Origin: Tomocerus qinae
Taxonomy: Eukaryota > Arthropoda > Collembola > Entomobryomorpha > Tomoceridae
Assembly (NCBI GenBank): GCA_020055645.1
Contig: CM034549.1
Coordinates: forward strand, 25,689,930 to 25,753,929
Length of the DNA: 64,000 nt
Direction: 5' to 3'
The position numbers and the translations under genes were made by a program. This document shows, one piece after another, positions 13,624 to 26,100 of the stretch. The notes beneath the pieces are model-generated. The model was not told the origin of the DNA. It saw only the letters and a program-made list of their open reading frames with translations, and ran no database searches. Numbering within the stretch: the first letter of the stretch is position 1; every line of letters starts with the position of its first letter.

Positions 13624-14320
13624 TCAAAAATATTTCCATGTTTGTAATATTCTACAAGAAAAGGAACAAAAAATATTAAAAATTGCAAAATAGTAGTCTA
13701 ATTTCAATTTCATTTTATACAAGCATGAAATAATTCTATATAGTGTATAGAATCATAAAGGAATTATGTATATTCTATAGGAAATGATTCAATGGATGAT
13801 GTAATGGAAAATATATTATAATAAGGAAGTATAAAAGTTACCTGATAATAGATTCCGCAGAATTACTATCAATAGATATTTTGTAACTTCGTTTGGCATA
13901 TGAAGAACAGTCTGTCTGTATTAATTCCCCTATCAGTCTTAAGTGAAGAACACTTGGTTCATTTTGTATAGCCACTTGAAACTTCTAGAGGAGGAAGCGA
14001 GTGAGGCCTTTTGGTGATGCAATGAGAAAGAACGCAGGCAAAACCAAAAGAGCCAAAACTTCAAAGAACATCATAAAAAGATGTTGAAAAATGGATTTTA
14101 CGAGACTAACTGTGGCCACTGCCATTTTATCCGGTACAATCGATTTAAGTATTGAGTACATAGTGCTAAACTAATTGGGAGATAGCTAAAGCACCAAGTC
14201 ACAATAGCTTCCAACTTCCAACCTTACCTTGGAAAGTGTTCGCTCTAAACTGACTGGATTGCATTGGCAAACCTGACGTTGAACTTGACTTGCCTTGCTC
14301 TGACTGTTCTTCCCATCCAT
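13624..14320 (-). CDS. Small three-exon gene, 87-residue protein of unknown function
   Basis: I do not recognise this protein. Exons on the minus strand are 14320-14228, 13984-13842 and 13651-13624, with phases 0 and 2 agreeing throughout. Donors GTAAGG and GTAACT and the pyrimidine-rich acceptor before 13984 are strong. Exon 1 is polar and Gln/Ser-rich with a CxC. Exon 2 begins KFQVAIQNEPSVLHL and ends SNSAESIIR, with alternating hydrophobic and charged residues that suggest a small mixed alpha/beta fold; the protein ends ILQTWKYF. There is no signal peptide or membrane segment. The reading frame is the only one of three open through exon 2, which together with the phase match is the main argument that it is coding. 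The first ATG at 14320 was taken as the start. An intronic ORF on the same strand is judged to be chance (see rejected items). Confidence 0.55.
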
Positions 14321-17300
14321 GTACACATATACCTGTTCAACTAGTACTCCCTACTACACTATTAAAGTTGCCATCTCTATGCATGCTTCAAATAACTATG
14401 ACGTTGTTCTAACATAATAAGATGGGAAATGTACATTAGATTTTATAGACATAGGTAAGTTATCCCTGGGAAGCTAATGCTAATATTAGTCTGCCATTTA
14501 TAAGCATATTATGCGGACATCATAGGGGGTTAGAATATTCTTATATCCCATGTAACCTGAGTCAATTTGACTTTGAGAATTTGGACTAGATAATATACGG
14601 TTGGTCAACAGAATGTCTTCCGTATTGCAAAGCAATGAGAAATATCAAGTTGAAGAGCATTGCAATTCATACATACAGCATTTAAAGGTAACTATATACA
14701 TATTCTGAGCTGTACTTGCATAATGCAGTAAGTAGTGGGTGTAATGTATTTTATTAGTACAGATTTATACATAGACAATTTATTATCTTATAAATATTTA
14801 ATAGCTGTGTGTAAGATAAAATAGTAATGTCTCTATCTAAAGTCATGCTCTATGCACTTCTGTACATATAATAGCATATTCTATAGTAGTTTGTGAAATA
14901 CTAATCAAACTAATTATAGTTACAAGTTTAACTGTTGCAAAAGTAAATGAAAAAGTTTATTATCACCACTGTAAGAAGTTAGCCCCTGCCTACGCATTAG
15001 TTCAACTACGTACTACGTATGGCAAATTATCTCATCTTTACTTCTGAATTCAAACACACGCTAGGAAATTCTAAAACAACACCTGGGATATGGTCTCTTT
15101 AGGGGAAACTAAAGACGATAACAATTCACATATCATTAAAATATGAATCGTTGTGTGAAGTGATAATAAGAGGTAGAATGGCAATTCAATAATTCATAGA
15201 GCACCAACCCTGTTTTTTTGGGTGTTGTTGTTATCGTGGTGCGTAATTTGCGCAGTTTCCTGCACATTAGCTTATCATGATAGTTTTCTTCGTAACAACA
15301 ATGCTCCATGTATATGTCTTATGTTTATTATAGTAGCTACATTTCTAATGCATTGCACTATATACCAGTATGTTGTAGATATTCTATTGTGTACGATGGA
15401 AAATTTTGAGAGCAAAGTTTTCAGGTTGGACCATTCGATAGGGAATTGCAAGTAAATTGCACAATAGCAAAATTATACTAAGAAATGTGGAAACATTGTA
15501 GTGTTTTTTGTCTCAAGACGAAGATTTTTGTATGTGCAGCCAAAATAAAAACTTCCCTGCAGTCGAGAAGTTTCTTTGTAACTAGTTGACCTCGAGTTTA
15601 TAGAGTACTATATGTCAAATGCTCAATTCTACGACTGCAAGACTTGATAAATGTATTGCAACAACAAAAGTGTTTACTTCTACATATGCTTGAGACTGCT
15701 ATGTTTATTTTATTTCACTTGTACCCGTTCAGGTCTGCTATTTCAAGTAAGCACATGGTAAAGAATAGGATATATTTTTTCATTATCTGCATAATTCCAT
15801 ACCTAAAGGAATCCGTGTAAACATGCAAGTTTCAGTTACCTCCCTATACAGTAGTTTTTCCAGTTGGAAGATGGAAATTTTAAGCCATTACTAGTTTCTG
15901 TTTTCCCATTATTAATTCATTCACTGTAATTTTACATTGAATAGAACTACTTATCTATAGTTAGATTATTGCGTGCTTATCTGTGGGAACTCTTGACGGC
16001 TGCCTTTTACGTTTTAATGCTGCGAACATAGAAAAAATGTTGGAAATGAAAAAACAAAAGTTTAACTTTCTACCATTTCCTAATCACTAATCGTCAAGTC
16101 TATTATTTACGTGACTAAGGGAAGATTGATGCTTTTACACATTTAATAGCTTACGCGAAAATTTTACATTTGTCAGGTTTGATTTTGTCGCTTGAATGCG
16201 TGTTTAAGAATATCTGCAATAGAGGTATAGTGTATAGTGAATAGTGAAGAGAATACTATAGGATTTAATAAATATTTTACTTTCTAAGGTAGCTGTTGAA
16301 AACACTCTTTTTAATATTCTAGATCGGAAATGAATTCACAATCATTCGTGACGAGAATGAGATCAATTAATTTGGAGAAGAGAGGACATTAATGTATTTG
16401 CAGCACGGGAAATAGAATTTTAAAAGTTTCTTGATGTAATTTTGAAATGGGATGGTAAGGATTGGCTGGATAGAAGAGTGGATGCATGTGATGGAGGAAT
16501 TCGGGCATAATCCAATAATTATTGGATGTACACGTTGTTTGAGTGGATATGTTCTTGCTAACATACATAAATCGATATTACTAGGAACATTACACTTTAA
16601 GATATGATATGAAATCGGGTATGCGTGGTTAATGATTGCTTGCTTCTGCAGATATATTTTTCATGAGTTTAGTCCGAGTTGGGTGAACGTGAATTGTGAA
16701 ACCATAAGTGTTTTACCTTGTAGCAGTATTGTATCGTAGTTGGTCGAATTGCTTCTCTTGGTTCTACGATTCGAGCAAGTAACAACTCCATTATGTATAA
16801 CATTGTAACAAAAGTACAGTTTTACAGACATGGACAAAATAAGTAACAGAACGTTGCTTTTAGCATTCGAAATGTCTTTCTATGTAGGTTTAAGGCATTT
16901 TCCTTTTCTTGTGTACCTACTACGTGCTGTAATGCACTAAAGTACAGATACAACAACAACCCCTGTACTTTGTACATACACGAAATAAAGCTTTAGCTCA
17001 TAGGTTTACTAGAATCCAGGCTAGAGCGAGGAAACCACTTGGCAGCTGTATTTTCTACTAAAGTGACTGTATATATATTACAACATTAGAATGTTGGTAA
17101 TGAAAACAGAAACATTGTAATAGTACACTGGCTACAGGCATTCATATGTGTACGTACAATGGGGCACACACATACTTTCTTAATCTAACCTAAACTACAG
17201 AGCAGTGTGCCATTTGTGATTCCGCAGTTGCAGTGAAAGGTCACTACTTCAACAAAAGTAGCGAAATAAAGACATCTAGAATAATTTTACGATTTTATTC

Positions 17301-17950
17301 TCTATCACATGATACCACATTTTTCAAAGGATGTCCCTTACCGATCTTGGAATGAATACGAGGACCAGAGGTAAGTCGTAACATTTTATTAGCATAGTTC
17401 AGCATCTTATTATCATTTTTATTATCAAATATGTAATACTGAGTAATCTAACCTGCATACTTCAAGTTTTCTCTGTAATAATTTATAAATTCGGGGAACG
17501 TATTTAAAATTGACGAGGAAATTAAAAATATTCCGGTAAGATATGAATAATAAAAGATCTCATTCTGAAGAAACCTCGCTTATAATCATATAGAGACAGA
17601 TATTCGTAGATTCACAAAACGGAAGAGTCTCGAGTAGATAAGAAAGCATTAAATAATGAAAAATGTTTGTGCAGATAAGCGGAGGAAAATGTTGAGAAAA
17701 GGAGACAAAGAATTGTGGTACGAGCGAGAGAAAATGAGAAGAAAAGGGAAAATAGGAGAGAAGGATTTTGGCGTACCGGGAAATAATTTTCGGGAGAAAT
17801 CCCGGTGGCGCATCGAAGGAGGAGGAAATTCAAACTGGAAGAGGCGGTGAATATCGACCCAAAAATGAGTCTTTTTCATGGCGCACCTTCCAGCACCAGA
17901 TGCGTATTTTCTTCTCTCAAATTATAATTACGAAGTCGTATCCCACCCAA
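14321..17950. other. Gene-poor AT-rich DNA
   Basis: No supported coding exon. A short ATG-led stretch at about 17,350 ends in a good donor (AG|GTAAGTCG at about 17,373) and could be a 5' exon of the plus-strand four-TM gene that starts at 17951. An ORF at 17,656-17,850 has no splice or homology support. Confidence 0.35.
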
Positions 17951-19329
17951 ATGGTGCATCCCTGTTGTGGCAATTCTTTGCAAACTGGAGTTTCATACCT
18001 GGCACTTTTTGACATTGTAAGTTCAACAATGTTTCAAACTCATTTCCTGTTCATTTTAGTCATTTGTGTTCCTTGTGGATGTAGTACAAGTATATATAGT
18101 GGGTATATTCTAATAAGCTGTGTGTGTGCATTGAATTGGTTTGGTTTGGATCCCTCCTTCCTAATACCTTACTTATTGTCAAAAGAAGCAGACAGAGAGC
18201 TGCTAATATAGACTTACTTACTTTTAGTGGCTATATCTGTCTCTTTTGATTTTCTTTCCTCCAAGTATTTGTATTTGTACGTACACATACCAACATACCA
18301 ACCCAACATCCCATATTATACCTATGCATTTTTGGCATGTCTATATTATTATTATCTGTCAAAGTGTGTCCTCCTCCGTCCCTATTATATAATGCCTTTT
18401 ATATACCTTATATAGGTGTGGACTTTTATAAGGACTATTTATCATCTGAATGAACTGCTTACAACTTTTGATGCTTGGGTCATCGCTGGCCGAATCCCTG
18501 CCTATGGTAATTTGAATACCATCATCACATATACACAATATCATGCAAGAGTAGCTCCTTAATTATTAATACATTACTTTATGACCTAATAAAAGACAAC
18601 AAGGTCTGATAAACAATCAATATTCTCCACAAATGTTTATAATGTGTTGCTCTGCTTCTTTATCTTTATGATTATCGACTCACAATATAAACTTTCTCCA
18701 TTATCTCAGCATCCTGCTTGTTTGTCTTTTCTCCCAAACAATATCCTTAATGGCTTTCTACTGGAAAACCATTAAATTATTACCCTCATGAACTTAGGTA
18801 CATAAAGGCATGGTAAACATTTAAGTATGCAACGCTTTTAACTTGTTCTATCGTAAACTTTTCCCCAAGGTCCGATATCCTCAAGTATCGATGGTTATTT
18901 TGTGATACTTTACGTCGCCTATTTTGCAATGGCAATTCTTCTCATAATGGGAGCACACAATGTAAGTGATATTATCTAAAAAAGATTTTCTCCATTTATC
19001 GCTTAAGATTTAGTAGGATTTTGGATTGTATTCAGGATGTCCACAAGTGCTCCATATGGGTGTGTCTCGCCTCTATCCTGGTGTCCATTCAAATGCTGGT
19101 GTTCGTAATTTCAATGATGGTAGGACAATTTGTGCCGTTCGCAGCAATCGAACAAGAAGTTCCCCCTATTGAGGATTCAGTATATGAAGAAACCGACCCG
19201 GAGTTTCGTGTGCTAAAGATTCCTTCCCAGGGAGTCTCGGCTCTGGGTTCCTTTTATACATTGTATGAGATTTGGCTTGTGAAACTTTTTATTGAGGAGC
19301 TGCAAATGGAAAGGGATCCAAATATATAA
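17951..19329 (+). CDS. Four-transmembrane protein, 180 residues, unknown family
   Basis: Four exons on the plus strand: 17951-18016, 18416-18506, 18870-18961 and 19036-19329, with GT-AG introns and matching phases (0, 1, 0). The spliced frame is 543 nt. The N-terminus MVHPCCGNSLQTGV resembles the Cys-rich start of many small arthropod tetraspan proteins. Hydrophobic segments lie at about residues 11-30, 61-82, 88-116 and 150-172. A short acidic linker (residues 122-140, with VPPIEDSVYEETDPE) separates TM3 from TM4, and the tail is short and charged (ELQMERDPNI). No signal peptide is evident. The function is unknown; the topology suggests a small integral membrane protein such as a LAPTM- or tetraspan-like adaptor, which is a guess. 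An upstream ATG at 17900 is in frame, but 17951 better fits the Cys-rich start. Three of the four exons are too short to stand out as ORFs. Confidence 0.7.
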
Positions 19330-21580
19330 AATAGTACGTAAGATAAACAAAATACTAAAATCACATCTCATCAAGACATCAGTTCATAATAAGCTCTTAC
19401 AGAAAAAGTGAAGAATGTGACAGATAACCCCTTGCGACGGTCTTTGTAGTACAAAACATAAATGTGCATCCGGCATCCGTAGCTCAAGTATCACCAATAC
19501 TTACTTTATATTTACAGTTTCATTACATTCCTTCATACCTAAACTCCCATTATTCTAATAAGACGTTTATTTAAATTCTTAGAGATACCTATTAAGTATC
19601 TAAATACCAATTTAAGGTGCATAGGGTGCAGAAACGAGAATTTAGCGTCTGTAGTTTAGTCTTAGAAAAGTGTGCAGACGAACATTACGTTGTTCTTGAC
19701 CTGACGAATTGTAAAGACGTACTTATTGATAAATATCTGTAGGAGACTAGCTGTTAGACTATTTAGGTGTACTATTGTGTGTTGTTAATGAATTAATCGT
19801 TAATTATTATAATAATATGTATTGAAAGTTGTGTACTGAAATAGAGAGTTTAGTTTATTGAAATGTAATTACATGTACCTGTAGGTAATAAGTATTGATT
19901 GTTGTAAGTAGTCTTCACCTAAAATCTTTAGTGATAATTAGGAAGCACATTTAATTCCAATTGAATTCCAAAAAAAACAAAAGTACACTATACACTACAA
20001 ACATACAGAGTGCAGATTTGGAACGTGTGTTGTCAATTGTGTGTATTTGACACAAAGGAAGAAGGGTTGAGTGCAAAATGTGGCTGAGACATAATTCCTG
20101 CCAGAGTAAGTCTGTATGTTATAGAGAATACTTGGAAAACTCATTTTCAAAAATGCTCAAATCAAATTGCTATGTACTATGTAACTGTATTTGTAATTGT
20201 ACAACAAACTCTAAGCTAATGCAATGTATTTAAAGTTCTGTATGTTCGTATTTGTTGGTGTATTGTCCGTGTAATCTCTGTGTAGGTATCTGTAAATGTG
20301 TCTCTCTCTCTGTCTATATGCAAATATCCGTATTGTCCATCTATACCCTTATAAATGTAATAATTCTACATAATTGTTGTCTGCACTGTTCAGCTATATT
20401 TCTGTGATATGAGTTACGTGGATGGAGAGTATGTATGCGTTTCTATTCTATGTATATAATTCCATTCCATACTCCACTTTTTTTGATTATTTACATTCTA
20501 CAACAGATAGGAAATACAAAAAACGAAGAAAGCTAACGAACGGTTCACAAAAGTTAACCTTTGCATCGACAAGAGTCTGACATGTATATAATTATATTAA
20601 TCCATCTTTCCATATACCACCTGAACTGATCCACCTTACATAAATATACCCTGTTTATATAAGGAGAAAAGGGAATTGGAGAATTTATCAGAATATATTA
20701 TGTACATTTTCATGTAATCTGAAGTTTTTTAACATCCTCTTCCTAAATGTAAACAACAAAGATGAATATTTATACAATGCGATGTAACATACGGCCGTAC
20801 CTCTACCTTCCATAATATGTCAACATGGTCTTCTATGACCTGTGTCTAGTCCTAATCTCTCTCACCTGACTCTTGTATAAAAGGTTAATCGTGCTCCGCT
20901 CATATCCCTTCCTAAAATCCTTGGTTTCATTAAACATCGAATTTGTTAACAGGGGCACTTACATTCAAACCTGACGAAGATAATATTCTGAATTAAATGT
21001 ATTTAACTAGATTCAAATACTCTCTGTATATTGTATTCCACGATACAAATAGAGACTCTCTCTTTCTCAGGTACAATAACAAAATATTGTGCGACAGAAA
21101 TTAACGAAGGCAGACTGGGATTTTTGGAAAGGTCCAGACATGTCCGAAATCCTGCTGTTTTCACAAACTAACGTTAAGTATCTATCATTTCACATTATAT
21201 AATTTTTGCATTGCTGGAAACATGATGTGTAGCAGCAATAAAATTCGTCGAAGGCAGAATCTTTCTTGGATATTTTATTTATTTATGCATGGAACAAATA
21301 CTCTCTTTCAATAACTTATTTTAAATATTATTTACATTGTCGATGTCAGCTCGCTTTTTGTCAGTTCTTCATCGCTTGCAATGTGCATTCTCTTCCGCCG
21401 TAATTTTTCCAAGTTCATCCATATTTGTTTAAAAATTAGAAGTAGTAAGTGGGAAATGTAAAAAATTGCTGAAGAACCAGGCTCAACAGAGCTAAGGCAA
21501 TTTACAAAATATGTGTTCAAAAAGAAGCTCTTCGGGAAGCTCACTACATCAGATTTATTGATTTATCCTTATTATTACTG
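19330..21580. other. Gene-poor DNA; 3' UTR and one candidate terminal exon
   Basis: Directly follows the stop of the plus-strand four-TM gene. At about 21,071-21,170 a strong acceptor (CT-rich tract then CAG) is followed on the plus strand by some 32 open codons to a TAA. It may be an alternative last exon, but no partner exon of the right phase was identified. Confidence 0.3.
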
Positions 21581-21619
21581 CTTCAGCTCTCCATACTTAG
21601 GAGCTACGGCAGGACCTAA
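21581..21619 (-). other. Candidate terminal coding exon (minus)
   Basis: On the minus strand a T-rich acceptor ending in TTTTTTAG at about 21,620 is followed by an open stretch reading PAVAPKYGELKQ and a stop, if the incoming phase is 1. The nearest upstream minus-strand exon (donor at about 22,740) ends in phase 2, which would instead give a five-residue tail before a stop. Either an intermediate exon is missing or the frame is chance. Confidence 0.25.
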
Positions 21620-22738
21620 AAAACATTCAATCACAACACATTAGAACCATCATTATAATCGTTAACAACTAAAAACTGTAGATTTACACAGAAATGAATT
21701 TTTATGACGTTTACTACTTCCCTTGCAGAAATAGACAATTAATATTCACTCTCTCAATATTATAATTAGTATTTGCATATATTATCATCCTTTTTTTCAA
21801 CATGGAGTAGCTTTCACGTCATTTTACTAATGCCTGAATATCGTGCTTTCAACTATTAATCTTGTCTATGTCAGTTTACTAAAGTACACTTTGCAGTTAT
21901 CGAAAAATCTGTTATGTTACCAATAATCATAATAACAGCCAAGAGCATTTTTTATTTTGTAGTAGTCTATATAAGACATGCTAATAATATTTTTGTTAAG
22001 AAATTGCAAATTCACAGTAGGTCTACTGATTTGAGCGATTTGTATTCTACCTTGAAATAACCATTACCATATAGAATATCACAATGTAGCTATTACAAAA
22101 CAACTGATTTTTATGTACTAAATACGTACCAGTACATACACATGTAGCTTGATGGTTTTAATTATAGATATGTAATAGGTATGTGTATAGGTATAGGTTT
22201 TACTTGTAAACCCCATGGTAAGCTGCTTATGCTCTCTCGCTATGCACTGATAATATTATGACAATTACTATGCGTTGGTTGCAATAGCAAAACTATTCAG
22301 TATGAAGGCTAAAGATGAAGAGACCATGCAATTAAGTTCTTAAATAATTCTTGTAAAGTTATGTATACAATGTTAACATCTACCTACTATGTTTCTGTAT
22401 AATTTCAAAATTAGTATGCTATAGTTTATCCTGCTTTAATACGTTCTATGGTATAGAAAATAGTAACACACCGTTACATGTTATACAAAATGTTACACTG
22501 CCCGAAATACCCGATTTAGTTTTTTAAAATTACAGTCTTTCAAAGGAATAAAAAATGTAACAAAAAGTCAAATCACTTATTTTCTCAATAATTATTTAGC
22601 CATTATGCTAATGAATCGACACCTTGAGAGATTCAAATAGGCATTAATATTATTAATTTCTATTATTGATAAAGTAGATATTTGAAAGTCCTATTGGCAC
22701 ATTTATTATTATTATTATTATATTTTAAAATAGTAGTC

Positions 22739-22939
22739 TTACTGTGTGATATCTTCCATAGTCTCTTGTGCAATGTTGGGTATGCTCTTGCCCTTCGTTG
22801 TAGGTTTTTGAAATCCAGACATCCAGGAACTTAAAACAAACACTGAAAACACCCACATGGAGGTAATGGTGACAGCCATAAACCATCCTACGATATTCAT
22901 TAGGAAGGCTACGGAGGTGAAGAAACTAATGATATCCAT
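22739..22939 (-). CDS. Small membrane protein, at least 66 residues, unknown
   Basis: ATG-led ORF on the minus strand with two adjoining hydrophobic segments (about residues 5-22 and 24-40) and a polar tail rich in Lys, Thr and Gln. A T-rich acceptor (TTTTTTACAG) lies about 30 nt upstream of the ATG, so a 5' non-coding exon probably sits near 23,000-23,130. The last codons overlap a good donor (ACACA|GTAAGA), so the ORF may splice to a further exon rather than use its own stop; the candidate is at about 21,600. I do not recognise the family, and the ORF length alone would not be convincing. Confidence 0.4.
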   Translation of the reverse strand: MDIISFFTSVAFLMNIVGWFMAVTITSMWVFSVFVLSSWMSGFQKPTTKGKSIPNIAQETMEDITQ

Positions 22940-23130
22940 GATAGAAAATTGAGAAAACCTGGCACAATTCTGTAAAAAATTAGGAGAAACTAAAGTATGA
23001 TTTATTGTAGAGACTATCTAGGAATAACTGCGTGTAACTGTGTGAAGAACAGAGTTTGAGTGATTTCAGTGGTTGAGTGACCTGCTGGCTTGACTTTGTC
23101 TTGAGACTTGGAGTCGAGTTGTGAGCTCAA

Positions 23131-26100
23131 GCCTGCAAGTAATTTAACTTAAATTACTATCTTAAATTAGGTTACTAGTATATGATGCACTGAGCAGATA
23201 TCTGTTTCATTTGAGATACTAAAAAAGACTCAATAGTGTAGCCAGTGTGCATTAGTTATTACTAATACAATAGTGTTGAGTGCATAGATCGTTGCACCTG
23301 CCTGATTGCTGCCTCGATAGAAGAACGCTAGAATGATTTGGTGGGTAGCGTTAGTATGTAAACTTATATTGGCTTTATTTCAGGGGGTTCAAAAATATTT
23401 TCAATTGGGAAACTTGACTGTGGAGGTGCTACGCGTGATATCTCTTCTAAATTTAACTATAACCCTACCCCAAGTCACTCCAACGTACATACATTCCATG
23501 TCCGAACGAAATGCCCAAAAGATTTGTTAAGTGCTGATAATATTCATTATGGAATAGTTTGGAGTAGTTCAGAAAGATTCTCTCAAATGGACAATTCCTA
23601 TAAAGCTAAACACCTTGGCCTCTCTTTTATAAGTAGGTTCAGGTGGTTTACTCCAACTTTTATGACTCATAATCACTCCTAAGCAAATAGTATATAGAAT
23701 ATACGTAGGTTAGCCTAATGCCACAAGATAATAGAAATATTTAACCCTTTTTAGCTACCTTTACTATGTCGACAAAGAGATTATCAACGTGATATGTAAA
23801 ACGAACGTGCTATATAGCAGAGACATTGAATACGTAATTTTTCTGAATACATAATGTAAAGGTTATAGAGTCTGTACTCAGTGGTCCTAAACTTTCGTAT
23901 ACAGCATGCAGGTGCAGTTCATCACATTCTATTTTACGAGAGAGGAAGGCTATCAACATATGTACAGACTGAACCAAATACAAAGTTGATGGGTCACTAT
24001 TATTATTGGTGGGTTGGCGGTGAGAAAATTATAAGGCGAATGCCCTAGTTATATATTTAGGCAACTCAATGACGGAGAAGGCACTGCCTATGTCAAATTA
24101 GATTGGGAGAAAGGACATGTGTCTTGGAAATTATTATTACTTCAGTAAAGCCCTCTTAAATAGCACAGTAGCTTACCACGCAGAACTACAAGTACAAGGT
24201 AGTGTCCTATCTTCTTTATGGGACACGACCGCGACAATCTTACCTCTTACATGTTAAAGTACCTTCGTGTTCTTTCTATGCTAATTTATATTTGTGATTA
24301 AACTCATTATTTCTCTTCATCTTAAAATCATTGTTCATTTGGTCCAAACTACGACCATTATCTTCCGTTTATATTCACGCATTTATTACAATACAATTTA
24401 AACACATACCCGTGTGAGGTATCACTATTGCATGTTTTAATTGTCCCTATTAATTTCTACATTAAATCACTACCACAGACCTATCTACACATTTATAGTA
24501 ATAAACTTTGCTGAATCAAATTATTATCGTATGGCCAGGCACTAACCTTTTGGTACAAGAATTTATGTCAATTTATGTCAAGACTCAAGAAAATCATCAA
24601 AAATGCTTATTTTTATCTTCCATGTGCAATTAATATACACTTTTACATAATGTGGCTTGCCTACGTTTCTTTAGTACCTATAATTGAATAAAATTGCTGA
24701 CAAGTACTAAAGACGTCATTTTAATCCTTGAATTTTCCTATGCATTGTCTACTGTAACTTTTGTCCCAGTATTTTGAGGTGAAATGCATAAACGAAGGAT
24801 TAAATGATGACGTGTCTTCAGATTATGATTCAGCTAGTGTACATTTTAAAGGAAATCTAATACTAGTGTAGTAAACAATATTCCCCATTGTCGTAGCCTA
24901 ATCAATAAGCATTGCCACAAAGATAGGAGTTACCGCAGAAATATTGTATTGCTTATTGGGAATTGGAAAAGTTGGAAAACCCAAAAAAGGTCTTTTAAAA
25001 TACTCGGTTTGTATGCTGAGTTATGTTTCTTTCATCTTTCCCTAGGGCATTGGCTAAGTAAAGTGTCTTTTGCTTACTACGGAGTTTCTACAAAAATAGG
25101 TCCCACACCGAGAGGCGAAATTTGAAGTTGTGATTAGAGAGACACGATAAATTCATCTGAGTAAAGATACATTCATATCTGTGGTTTGATATAAGAAACA
25201 AAGTAAACATGCTAATGCTACAAGCATCGGTATTCGAATATCAGAGTAATATAACTTCTGTGTTACTGCGCTGCGGTATTTTATCTTTGTTTACTACTGC
25301 AGACGATGTAAACTGACTTCCAGAAATAATCTCATTTCGGGGTCTACAGTCTCATTCTGGTGATAATGTTTCCTGCACTTGCTCCCGTAAATAGAGGACA
25401 GAGTGGGAAGAGTGATTTTGTCCCTGTGGCTCTGCAGACAGAGACAGACTCTCTCAATTTGTTTACTACTGAGAAACACAATGAGGTTTTTGCGCATCAC
25501 CTCTTTTTCAGAATTTCATCTCACGGACACTCTTTTACATCTTACTTATGCAACCAGGTCTTGTCATGTTCCAGATTGTGGCTTGGAACGAGCATATTTT
25601 CTGTGTTTGTACCCAATCTATAATTAACTAGCTTTCCAGCTATTCCCATTATTAACACCTACGTAGTGGGAAGATCTATTATAAGTTTGTCCTATATAAA
25701 TGCACGTAATAAAAAAGAAATGTACTTCTAAGACTCTTCCCAGAAATAAGACTTCTATTCTCTCTAGACATGTAAAATGAAATCAATAACGTGTGATATT
25801 ATTAGGTAGACAGATTGTGAATGCTAGACTCGGGGAGGAAACTAATAAAATGCCTGTCTTGCAAAACATCCTTTTCATGCGAAGAAGAATGAACCTTGTA
25901 GGCGCAAGACAAAGATTAATTTCAGTTTTTTCACTTTGCCGAATTGCGTCTATGTTTGTCGGTCTGTCTGCGATTCCTTCTATTTTATAACAAGCTTTAG
26001 TTTGCCTAATCATGGTCGTTGCATGCAGAACCGAATTTCCGGGAGGGCTGAGATTTTATTGTTAGACAAGGTATCGACGTATCTTGAGAAAAAATTCTTA

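Noticed and set aside
13985..14161. 58-codon ORF with a hydrophobic, proline-containing helix (minus strand)
   Set aside because: It lies wholly in an intron of the 87-residue gene model; its hydrophobicity reflects the T-rich tract before the splice acceptor, and its stop TAG is that acceptor.
15222..15455. 77-codon ORF with signal-peptide-like start
   Set aside because: No supporting exon, promoter or similarity; expected by chance in this amount of sequence.
17656..17850. 64-codon Lys/Arg-rich ORF
   Set aside because: Purine-rich low-complexity DNA upstream of the four-TM gene; no splice support.
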